Below, piece by piece: positions 1 through 8,479 of a DNA stretch of 64,000 nucleotides. The stretch is from NCBI RefSeq assembly GCF_018687715.1, contig NC_056758.1, forward strand, positions 23,958,501 to 24,022,500, in the 5' to 3' direction. Every line of letters begins with the position of its first letter. Within the stretch, counting starts at the first letter, position 1. Source of the DNA: Carya illinoinensis. Taxonomy: Eukaryota > Streptophyta > Magnoliopsida > Fagales > Juglandaceae. A program made the translations under genes and the position numbers. Below the pieces are notes generated by a model. It saw only the letters and a list, made by a program, of their open reading frames with translations, was not told where the DNA came from and made no database searches.

Positions 1-1215
1 ATGAATTTATTATATAATGCTCTTAATGGAAATGAATTTAATAGAATAATGAATTGCGCTACGGCAAAGGAAATTTAGGATAACTTGGAAGTAACTTATG
101 AAGGAATTTCGCAAGTCAATGAATCAAAAATTTATATTCTTACTCATGAATATGAAATGTTTAAGATGAATGATGATGAATCTATTTCTAGTATGCACAC
201 TCGTTTTACTAACATCATAAACAGCTTGACAGCTCTTGGCAAAGTTTATTCCAAGGTGGAGATAGTAAGAAAAATTCTCAACACTTTACCAAAACGTTGG
301 GAATCAAAAGTTACAGCGATTCTTGAAACTAGAGACCTCAAGAAGCTTGAAGTCAATGAACTCATCGGGTCACTTATCACCCATGAGTACACATTGAAAA
401 GAGGAAAAGAAGAAGGAAAGCCAAAGAAGAGCTTAGCGCTTAAAGCTGTTCCTCATGAAAGTGAAAGTGATAAAGATGAGGAAAATGGCAATAAAGATGA
501 AGAAGTTGTGATGATAACAAGAAGAATTCAGAGGTTCTTGAAGAAAAATAGAACTCCTCCGAGGAAATCCTTCAAAAGGTTTTCCAAGAAAGATTCAAGT
601 AAAAATGACACTTTAATTTGTTATAAATGCAATAAACCTGGTCATATCAAGTCAGATTGTCCTCTGCTAAAGAAAGATCGAAATAAGGACAAGAAAGCAA
701 TGAAAGCTACCTGGGATGATGATTCAAGTAGCTCAGATAGTGAAGCAAGCAATGAAGAATCAGCAAATCTTTGTCTTATGGCTAAAGATGACATTGAGGT
801 AACAAATCTTGATAATATTGAAAATCCTTCATATGAAGAATTGCAAAATATTTTAGAAGAGATTTATGAGGAATTTGAAAAATTGGGTATCAAATATACT
901 GCTTTGAAAAAGAAAAATTTTTCTTTAACAAATGAAATTGAAATTTTAAGAAAAGAAAGTATCATTTTGAAAGATGAAAATCTTCAATTGAATAAGAAGA
1001 AAACTGATTTAGAAAATATTGTTGAAAACTTTACGAATGGAAAAAGAAATTTTGAAAAACTTCTTGGTAGTCAAAGATGTGTTTTTGACAAGGCAGGTTT
1101 GGGATATATGCTAAAACAAAAATACAAACCTTATAAAAATTTCTTTGATAATCATTCTACATCAAAGACTAATATTCAAAATTCTGTTCATAAAAATAAT
1201 TTTGTCAAAAAATGA
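1..1215 (+). pseudogene. Sirevirus gag (partial, one internal stop)
   Basis: Gag forms the virus-like particle and binds the RNA genome. The frame is open from base 1 except for a TAG at 76-78, where copy 2 has a Trp codon (TGG). A CCHC zinc knuckle (CYKCNKPGHIKSDC) is at 619-660. An acidic Ser/Asp/Glu-rich stretch (about 715-765) follows, then a long Lys/Glu/Leu/Asn-rich predicted coiled coil (about 830-1050), a common arrangement in Sirevirus Gag. The N terminus lies outside the window. The frame ends at TGA 1213-1215. In the same frame downstream a second CCHC knuckle (CNFCNRNGHNYYTC) is readable at about 1261-1302, before a TAA at 1381-1383, so the original gag probably ran to there. Confidence 0.88.
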
Positions 1216-1441
1216 TATTATTATAATCATTCAAGTTTTTCATATACGTCACATGCTATTTGCAATTTTTGTAATAGAAATGGTCATAATTATTATACTT
1301 GTCCTATTAGAAGAAATCATACAATGACTATTAGGGCCATATGGGTACCTAAAAATCTTGTTTCTTCTAATACTAATAAATAAAGGACCCAAAGAACTTG
1401 GGTACCAAGAAAAATCATTTTAATTGTTTTTATAGGTATGC

Positions 1442-1993
1442 ATGAAGTCTTCCACAAGCAAAAACAAATGGTTTTTAGATAGTGGATGTTCAAGACACAT
1501 GACGGGAGACAAGACTAAGTTCTATGATCTTAGATCTAAAGAAGAAGGACACGTGACATTTGGAGACAACTCGAAAGGGAAGATCGTAGGAATAGGTAAA
1601 ATTGGTAATGAATCTTCTCTCATAATTGAAGATGTTTTACTTGTTGAAGGTTTAAAACATAATCTTTTGAGCATAAGTCAATTATGTGATAAAGGATTTA
1701 CAGTTACTTTCAAAATGGATAAATGCATTATTTTGAATGATCATGATTGTAATATTTGTTTTATTACTTTTAGAAACAATAATGTTTATACAATCGATTT
1801 TGAAGAAATTACCTCACAAGATGCTATTTGCTTTTCAGCTCAAAATGAAACTAGTTATCTATGGCATAGAAGATTAGGTCATGCCAATATGGAACTTATT
1901 TCCAAACTTTCAAAAAATGATCTTGTGAGAGGTTTACCAAAAATAAATTTTCTTAAAGACAAAATTTGTGATGCATGTCAATTTGGTAAATAA
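1442..1993 (+). pseudogene. Copia aspartic protease and GAG-pre-integrase region
   Basis: The retroviral-type aspartic protease that matures Gag-Pol is shown by WFLDSGCSRHMTG near the start; DSG is the active-site triad. Then comes the pre-integrase zinc-binding segment with the copia signature WHRRLGHANM and the CDAC motif (HHCC type). This part is in frame 2 whereas gag is in frame 1. Compared with the copy at 48.86 kb, copy 1 has one extra A in the A-run near 1460, which explains at least part of the frame change. The frame ends at TAA 1991-1993, where copy 2 has CAA, so the stop looks like a C-to-T change. Confidence 0.88.
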
Positions 1994-3037
1994 ACAAAAA
2001 TTTCTTTTAAAACTAAAAAACATATTTCCACTACTAGACCATTGCAACTGATACACATGGATCTTTTTGGACCAAATAGAGTTGCAAGTCTAGGAGGAAA
2101 ATATTATGCATTTGTTATTATTGATGATTTCTCTAGATATACTTGGGTCATCTTTCTTGCTCATAAAGATGAGGCACATAATGCCTTTACCAAGTTATGC
2201 AAGAGAATTCAAAATGAAAATGGCTATACTATTTCAAGTATCCGAAGTGATAGGGGAAAAGAGTTTGTTAATAAAAATATTGAAACATTTTGTAATGAAA
2301 ACGGTTTTATGCATAATTTTTCTGCTCCTCGAACTTCTCAACAAAATGGGGTAGTAGAGAGGAAAAATAGATCTCTTCAAGAGATGGCAAGAACAATGCT
2401 CAATGAGAACAACTTGCCTAGTTATTTTTGGGCCGAAGCGGTAAGTATTGCATGTTATGTTATAAATATAGTTATGTTAAGGTCTAAGTTAGATAAAACC
2501 CCCTATGAGCTTTGAAATGAGAAAAAGCCCAACATTGGTTACTTTCATGTATTTGGATGCAAATGTTTTATTTTGAATGATAGGAATAATTTAGGCAAGT
2601 TTGATGCAAAATCTGATGAAGGTATCTTTCTCGGGTATTCTACTAATAGTAAAGCTTATAGAGTATTCAATAAAAAGACTTTGACTGTACAAGAATCTAT
2701 GCATGTAGTATTTGATGAATCTAATTCTCCACTCTCCAAGAAATCTATTGATGAAGAAACAGGAGGTATAAATAACACGGAAAGTCTCAATCTCAACAAA
2801 GAGAAAACAATAGAGGAGGTTCAACATGGAGCCATCAGGAAAGATCATCAAAATTTAATACAAGATGCAACCAAACAGTGGAAATTTGTGAAAGATCATA
2901 CAGTGGAACAAATTTTGGGAGAACCTTCACAAGATGTAAGTACTCGATCATCTTTTAGAAATATTTGCAATCATACTGCTTTTCTATCTCAAATTGAACC
3001 CAAAAATATTGATGACGCACTTCTTGATGAATTTTAG
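1994..3037 (+). pseudogene. Copia integrase (D,D-35-E) and C-terminal linker, interrupted
   Basis: This DDE integrase inserts element cDNA into host DNA. All three catalytic acids are visible: Asp in HMDLFGP (about 2056), Asp in SDRGKEF (about 2246) and Glu in VVERKNR (about 2354). There are 35 residues between the second Asp and Glu, the canonical spacing. The region stays in frame 2. TGA 2513-2515 stands where related elements usually have Trp. The following part holds the conserved copia block FHVFGCKCF and KSDEGIFLGYS, then a variable linker to TAG 3035-3037. The catalytic core is therefore well preserved but the frame is broken twice. Confidence 0.88.
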
Positions 3038-4168
3038 ATTCTAGCTATGCAAGAGGAGTTGAATCAATTTGAAAGAAATGATGTTTGGACACTTGTTCCT
3101 AGACCCAAAAATCATACTATTATTGGAACAAAATGGGTTTTTAGAAACAAGAAAGATGAGTCCGGAATCATTACTAGAAATAAGGCTCGACTTGTAGCCC
3201 AAGGTTTTAATCAAGAAGAAGGAATCGATTATGATGAGACATATGCACCTATCGCAAGATTAGAAACTATTTGAATGCTACTTGCATATGCTTGTTATAA
3301 AGATTTCAAACTTTTTCAAATAAATGTTAAAAGTGCTTTCTTAAATGGTTTTATAAATGAAGAGGTATATGTTGAGCAACCTCCAAGTTTTGAAAATCAT
3401 ATTTTCCCAAATCATGTTTTCAAACTCACAAAAGCACTATATGGACTTAAACAAGCTCCTAGAGCTTGGTATGAGAGACTCAGTGGTTTCTTGATTGAAA
3501 AAGGTTTTTCAAGAGGAAAAATCGACACAACTCTTTTCATTAAATATGAAAATGATGATATTCTTTTGATTCAGATTTATGTTGATGATATAATATTCGA
3601 TGCTACTAATGAAAATATGTGTCAAGTTTTTGCTAAGACTATGCAGGAAGAATTTGAGATGAGCATGATGGGAGAACTTACATTCTTTTTCGGATTGCAA
3701 ATTAAGCAAGCAAAAAGTGGGACATTCATCAATCAATCAAAATATATTAAGGAATTACTGAAGAAGTTTGGGATGGAAAATGCTAAGGAAATTGGAACAC
3801 CAATGAGCCCATCAACTAAACTTGATAAAGATGAATCCGGTAAGTCAGTTGACTCGAAAATATATCGAGGTATGATTGGTAGCTTATTATATTTAACAGC
3901 CAGTAGACCAGATATTATGTTTAGTGTGTGCTTATGTGCACGCTTTCAATCATCTCCAAAAGAATCACATTTAATTGCAGTTAAACGCATTCTTAGATAT
4001 CTTAGTGGTACAATTAACCTAGGGTTATGGTACCCTAAGCACACATCTTTCGATCTAATCAGTTACACAGATGCAGATTATGCTGGCTGTAAAATAGATC
4101 GAAAAAGCACTAGTGGAGCATGTCATTTCTTAGGTCATGCACTAGTTTCCTGGTTTAGTAAAAAATAA
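3038..4168 (+). pseudogene. Copia reverse transcriptase, two stops
   Basis: This RNA-dependent DNA polymerase copies the element RNA. Recognisable blocks are [29 protein letters not shown], the DETYAP motif, KSAFLNG, YGLKQAPRAWYE and the catalytic YVDD box at about 3579-3590, which is intact. TGA 3272-3274 interrupts the domain where copy 2 has CGA, so this looks like a CpG transition. The frame resumes at once and runs through TASRPDIMFSV to TAA 4166-4168. It remains in frame 2 with integrase and RNase H, so the single pol reading frame is still evident. Confidence 0.9.
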
Positions 4169-4531
4169 AATTCTGTTGCACTATCTACTGCTGAGGCAGA
4201 ATATGTTGCTGCGGGTAGTTGTTGTGCTCAAGTTCTCTACATGAAGCAACAACTTGAAGATTTTAAACTCATGTATAATCACATTCCAATCAAATGTGAT
4301 AATACAAGTGCTATAAATCTTTCAAAGAACCCAATACAACATTCAAGAACTAAGCATATTGAAATAAGGTATCATTTTCTTCGAGATCATGTGCAGAAAG
4401 GCGATATAATATTAGAGTTCACAAACACACACGATCAGTTAGCAGATATTTTCACAAAACCTTTACTAGAAGATAGATTATGTATGATCAGAAGAGAAAT
4501 AGGTATGATGCATGCTATGAATATCTCTTAA
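4169..4531 (+). pseudogene. Copia RNase H, C-terminal part of pol
   Basis: RNase H degrades the RNA strand of the RNA-DNA hybrid. In frame after the stop at 4166 come STAEAEYVAA (catalytic Glu), KCDNTSAINLSKNP (catalytic Asp), RTKHIEIRYHFLRDHV and DQLADIFTKPL, the standard end of copia pol. The stop at 4529-4531 is the natural pol terminus. The part before the internal stop (DADYAGCKIDRKSTSG, about 4070-4120) carries the first catalytic Asp of the same domain. Copy 2 lacks most of this domain because of a 444-bp deletion. Confidence 0.88.
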
Positions 4532-4579
4532 AAGATAAACCAGAGTCAATAAAAATAGAGATAGATTTTTTAAATACTT

Positions 4580-5017
4580 TTACATAAACTTGAGATTCTT
4601 AGCCTCATGTTTGACACGCTCATTCTCTTCATACAATATCATGTCATTCTTATCCATGGGAACCGGCAAGCGGAATGAAGAATCTAATAAAGATTTCAAC
4701 TGTTTATTTTTCTGCCGAATGATTCCTTCCCTTGTGTGAGACTCTTGAACAATTCGTTGAAGTACAACAATTTGTTCTTTAAGCTTTTCAACTTCGTGAT
4801 TTTTGGCTTGTAGCCGCTGAGAAAAAGCAACAATAGAGGAAGAGTAGCGAGTCCCAAGACTCACCAAGTCATAAATAGCATCAGAATCTGACCTATTAGT
4901 CAGATTATTATTTTATTGCTGCAACATGGCACCAATGGCAGCTGCAGAAAGGACAGGAGGTTGAGATGCAGAATGCCTCATGGATGGATCTAGAGAAATG
5001 TTAGAAGAATGAGCCAT
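4580..5017 (-). pseudogene. Antisense ORF A: coiled-coil protein of unknown function
   Basis: This minus-strand frame starts with MAHSSNISLDPSM at 5017 and ends at the stop at 4580-4582, about 145 codons. It is broken by a single TAA at about 4913-4915 (after AIGAMLQQ), where copy 2 has a Lys codon. The second half (VEKLKEQIVVLQRIV, then IIRQKNKQLKSLL) has heptad-like Leu/Ile spacing typical of a coiled coil. It aligns by eye along its whole length with antisense ORF B, its upstream neighbour, so the two look like a tandem duplication. A TATA-like box lies about 105 bases before the ATG. The position between pol and 3' LTR, opposite to element transcription, is the same in copy 2. No known family was recognised. 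Confidence 0.6.
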
Positions 5018-5120
5018 TGAGAAAAGAATAGAAGGCTTAAAACGAGAATGTTGAAAGAATGCAGATGAGTTATGGATATGAGAAGAAAACTTGATGCGGA
5101 TTAGATGAACTTCAGGACTG

Positions 5121-5128
5121 ATTTTATA
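5121..5128 (-). promoter_or_regulatory. TATA-like box for antisense ORF A
   Basis: On the minus strand this reads TATAAAAT within CTCTATAAAATC, 104 bases before the ORF A start codon. The same word is at the same relative place in the second copy (52114-52121). The position suits a plant core promoter, but function is inferred only. Confidence 0.4.
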
Positions 5129-5260
5129 GAGATAGCATAAACAATAAGACAAACTATTGTCTCTTCAAATCTTATTTAGTCAAAAGAAATACAAGATATG
5201 CTGGACAGACATTGTCAAAAGTTTTCTTACTAATCCAGCGAGATTAACAGTAGATTGTCC

Positions 5261-5713
5261 CTATTTTTCTAGTAAACGATGAACCTCTGCTATTATCTGC
5301 CGATGTTGACCTTGTATCTGAACCCTTTCTCGTTCCAGCTCCTCTATTTGTGGTTGCAGATCATGAGCATACCAATCTGTAAATTTTTTCAACTCTTGGT
5401 TTTCTTGCTTTAGCTTTTTATTCTCACTATCCTTATTAGCAAGCTTCTGTCGTAACTCAGATATTTGCATGTTAAGATGATCAATCTCACGCACCCTCGC
5501 CATTAACCTTCGAGACAAGATCGTAATAGAGGCAGCATATTGACTACTGAGCATTCTTGATTCTGCAATAATCTCATAATCAGCCTTACTAGAAAAATGG
5601 TTCACTGCTCCTATCATGGTATTGACGGCCTCAGGAGAGAAGATTGATGATTGATACGTCAAGGGTTCCTGATTCAAGTCTGGAACATTAGTGAAAGAGA
5701 ATTGCTCAGCCAT
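5261..5713 (-). CDS. Antisense ORF B: intact 150-aa coiled-coil protein in Sirevirus 3' region
   Basis: An uninterrupted minus-strand ORF of 150 codons begins with MAEQFSFTNVPDLNQEP and ends at TAG 5261-5263. About residues 70-150 are Leu/Glu/Lys/Gln-rich (REIDHLNMQISELRQKL, then ENKKLKQENQELKKF, then PQIEELERERVQIQ), a strong coiled-coil look. There is no signal peptide or membrane segment. It shares a layout with ORF A: a divergent start, a middle with the pattern SSQYAASI or RYSSSIV followed by RRL or QRL, then the coil. It is intact while pol in the same element carries five stops. The related copy (52242-52697) has lost its ATG and is frameshifted. Function unknown; a retroelement accessory protein is the simplest guess. 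Confidence 0.6.
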   Translation of the reverse strand: MAEQFSFTNVPDLNQEPLTYQSSIFSPEAVNTMIGAVNHFSSKADYEIIAESRMLSSQYAASITILSRRLMARVREIDHLNMQISELRQKLANKDSENKKLKQENQELKKFTDWYAHDLQPQIEELERERVQIQGQHRQIIAEVHRLLEK

Positions 5714-5790
5714 TCTATCGTTGTGGTAAAACAGAACTCAGGTCAAGAAGCAATTATTTTTTTGGCATCCGATAGATGAAAATGATCATT

Positions 5791-5798
5791 TTTTTATA
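5791..5798 (-). promoter_or_regulatory. TATA-like box for antisense ORF B
   Basis: The minus strand reads TATAAAAA in the context GCTATAAAAAAATG, about 78 bases before the ORF B start. The equivalent site in copy 2 (52776-52783) is kept. This is positional evidence only. Confidence 0.38.
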
Positions 5799-6005
5799 GC
5801 AACTCAGAGCCTTCAATCACGTTTGTCAACAACATCAGGCGATTGTTTAAATCTCTAGCCGCACCAAATTCATAGAGTTAGGCCTCGAGTCTTTGCAGCA
5901 TTTGTCGGGTCACGGACGGCTCTTTTTTCAACTATCTACAATGACTATTAAACGCATCATTTTCTTTAGTCCATTTATTTGCTGCCGATCCTTTTTAATG
6001 ATGCC

Positions 6006-6019
6006 AAAAGGGGGAGAAG
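6006..6019 (+). other. Upstream polypurine tract of Sirevirus copy 1
   Basis: The tract reads AAAAGGGGGAGAAG and is followed about 160 bases later by a second, similar tract next to the LTR. Repeated polypurine tracts before the 3' LTR are a known Sirevirus trait. Confidence 0.6.
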
Positions 6020-6175
6020 TTTTATACTAGAACATTAACATTGTTTAAATTGCTAAACTTGTTATATATGCCTGGAATTATATTTATACTTTTGCTTGAA
6101 AAACTAACTCATATTTTCAGGAGGAGCTTAAGTATTAATACAGGTTTCAAGTTCTATCAAGTATTTGTCATCATC

Positions 6176-6188
6176 AAAAAGGGGGAGA
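6176..6188 (+). other. Primary polypurine tract (plus-strand primer)
   Basis: AAAAAGGGGGAGA lies directly before the LTR start TGTTGAAC. This is the expected primer site for plus-strand DNA synthesis. Confidence 0.8.
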
Positions 6189-6189
6189 T

Positions 6190-7448
6190 TGTTGAACTCA
6201 AGGTTTCAAGTTTCATGTGATTATAAATCTACACATGGATTTTGATGATAACAAATGAATTCAAAGAATAAAGGAGTTTCAAGCTCAAGTTTTTCACACA
6301 ATGGAATCAAGCACATCAAAGAATCAAGCATGAGTAAGAAGGAAACAAGTTCACATTAAAATTATAGAGTAATGTTGTAAATCTCTTAAAATTCCAAATT
6401 AGGATTAATGCTCAAAATTAATATTTTATCATAAAGCATTAAAATACATTTTCCACATGTGCATGAATATTTTTGAAAATTAAATTTGAAAATTTTGAAA
6501 GATGATTGATTGTCATCTTTTGCATGTGCATGCCTTGATTAAAGGGTTGAATTTTGAAAATATTAAAGATGATTGATTGTCATCTTTCATATGTGCATGT
6601 TTTATTTGAATATTTTTAAAAGTGATTGATACTTTTTTAGACTTATACAAAAAGTAAAAGATTAGGTTTGAATTTTTTGAAAAGGAAAGTGTGCTCATTT
6701 TGTCATATGCCAAAAGTAAAAGATTAGGTTTGATTTTTTTGAAAAAGTAAATGATGTTGTCTTTGACAATTGAAAAAGAAGAACCTTTTATTTGAATTTT
6801 TTGAAAAAATGAATGATGTTGTCTTTGACATGTGAATCTTTTTAAATTTGAATATGAAGTCTCATATGCCTATAAATAGATCATTTGAGAGCTTCACATT
6901 TACAACACCAAGAGCATACAACATTCTCTCTTCTCTAAGCATTGAGCCTTAATCCTTATTCATTTTGAGAGATATAGTTTGCGCTGTATTGTTCTTATTT
7001 CACTCATTGAGGAGTGTTTTCTGATATCCTACCCACTATCAGCTTTTGTATCAGAAAAATGGTGTGTATAATCCTTGTGCGTGTAGAAAGTATTCTACAC
7101 GGGGAATAGTTGAATCCCCACATGTAAGGTGATTGCAAATGTAGAGGGTGTTCTACACGGATCCTTTGTAGCAGTGTTGTTCAAAGGTGTAATAGGTTTC
7201 TATCTCCACCTGAAGGAGGTTGAATAGTGAATTTGGGAATCCTCAAGGGGTAGCTTGAGGCGAGGACGTAGGCAGTGGGGCCGAACCTCGTTAACATACT
7301 GAGTTTGCTTCTCTCTTACCCTTACTCTTTATATTTATTATTATTTCATATTTTGTTTATATTTTATATTATATATTTGATTTATAATTGTTATTTTTTT
7401 AATACAACTCAATTTACCCCCCCTCTTGTGTTAGTCATCTGGGCAACA
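6190..7448 (+). repeat. 3' LTR of Sirevirus copy 1 (1,259 bp)
   Basis: It starts TGTTGAACTC and ends GGCAACA (TG...CA). It aligns by eye with both LTRs of the copy at 45866-54476. The U3 part holds imperfect tandem repeats of about 60 bp, containing words such as ATGATGTTGTCTTTGACA, between about 6480 and 6840. It also holds short palindromes with arms AAAGATGA and TCATCTTT. A TATA box (TATAAATA) is at 6871-6878. Confidence 0.9.
6871..6878 (+). promoter_or_regulatory. LTR TATA box
   Basis: TATAAATA in the context GCCTATAAATAGATC is conserved at the same LTR position in copy 2 (46588-46595 and 53914-53921). It is probably the promoter that starts the genomic transcript. Confidence 0.7.
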
Positions 7449-7617
7449 GTTCGGAGTCATGTATGGCTTCTATTCCGATTCCGACTTCGACTCCGACATC
7501 TATTATCGGAATAACTCCAACTTCGATTTCAAATTCTAAATACTCTGACTCCGTCAAAGTTAGAATTGGAACGGAGGTCGAATGGAGTCGGAGAAGGTGG
7601 AGTGTTTGCACAACCCT
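7449..7617. mobile_element. Fragment of a small GGAGTCGG-rich (hAT-like?) element
   Basis: Directly after the LTR come repeats of TTCCGATTCCGACTTCGACT and, in the other direction, GGAGTCGGAG, ending GTTTGCACAACCCTA. That end resembles the inverse of a TAGGG-type hAT terminus. The left half lies outside the window, beyond Sirevirus copy 1, which seems to have inserted into it. Confidence 0.3.
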
Positions 7618-7696
7618 AATCGCATCTGCTTTAATCCCAAGTTATCCCACCACATCATGAACTTAGAAAATAAGATAAGCTCAGCCTTCTCAGTTG

Positions 7697-8086
7697 TGCT
7701 TCCCTGAGGGAGCATGTCGTCAAATTTAATGTAGTATCCCTTGGGCTTCAGGACCACTCTCGCCTATCTGGACTTGCCTTCTCAAGTGGACACATCAGCG
7801 CATTTAATGCAACATGCCTTTTGAGGTTCTCAATGAGCCCCTTACAAACATAGACAAGTTCATTTTGTAGGCCTGTCGGCGTGCTCTTTGCAATGAGCTT
7901 CTTATGAGCGATGAGGTGATCAATAAGGAGGGCTTTCTCCCGATAGCTATGCCCACATTCCTAACTAATGAACCTTCGGTCCATTTGCCTGACCTTCTTG
8001 CCTCGTGTGCAGGATCCAATTCAATGGACTTACGCAATGGGCCTAGTTAGGTTTTATCTTTCAGAATGCAATTTTTTGGCCCAATA
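7697..8086 (-). repeat. Partial LTR of Tat-like Ty3/gypsy element (3' side)
   Basis: This is similar by eye to 19936-20299 over about 390 bp in the same orientation. Shared landmarks are CTTCCCTGAGGGAGCATGTC, the segment ending CTTCTTATGAGC and TAGGTTTTATCTTT. On the minus strand it would start TATTGGG at 8086. Its lower end is lost where other sequence joins (7618-7690). Confidence 0.65.
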
Positions 8087-8479
8087 GGTACCCCGCAAAT
8101 TCATGTTGTGTGCACACAATAGGAATTTCATTCCCTTTTTTCTTTTCTTTTCTTTCTTTTTCTTTTTTTTTTCTTTTTTTTGTGAATGTGCTGTCATGAT
8201 TGTTTTCCCTCTGTCAAACAACTTCCATCTCTTCCTTTCCCCTACATTTCCTCAAGCTTCTTGGTTAGCGGGATTCGTATATCCCATCGTGCTATTAATA
8301 ACACACGTTGCCCTTGGGGAAGCGTAGGTCTCCAACTGTGGTTTTTCTCCTTCAAAATGCCGCACTTGTTCCGAACGCCATCTCATTCTAGCTTTCCTTT
8401 AATCTCCTCTAATGGAGGTCATTACTCTTGCCCTGCTCTAGCTCACAAGTCCCCTGATGGCTTTGGTAGTGCAAACTCT
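8087..8479. other. Non-coding stretch, pyrimidine-rich
   Basis: A T/C-rich run lies at 8130-8190 and then unremarkable sequence. It would lie between the antisense ORF remnant and the gypsy 3' LTR. I see no gene here. Confidence 0.5.

Larger units (their letters stand above)
1..7448 (+). mobile_element. Ty1/copia (Sirevirus-like) retrotransposon copy 1, 5' end outside window
   Basis: Order seen on the + strand: gag, protease, integrase, reverse transcriptase, RNase H, then about 1.6 kb holding two antisense ORFs, two polypurine tracts and a 1,259-bp LTR. The order protease-integrase-RT-RNase H is diagnostic of Ty1/copia. Long gag with a C-terminal coiled coil, a long post-pol spacer and repeated polypurine tracts fit the Sirevirus lineage. 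The 5' LTR, PBS and start of gag lie before base 1. Five in-frame stops and a frame change in pol show that it is dead. A related copy lies at 45866-54476. Confidence 0.93.
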
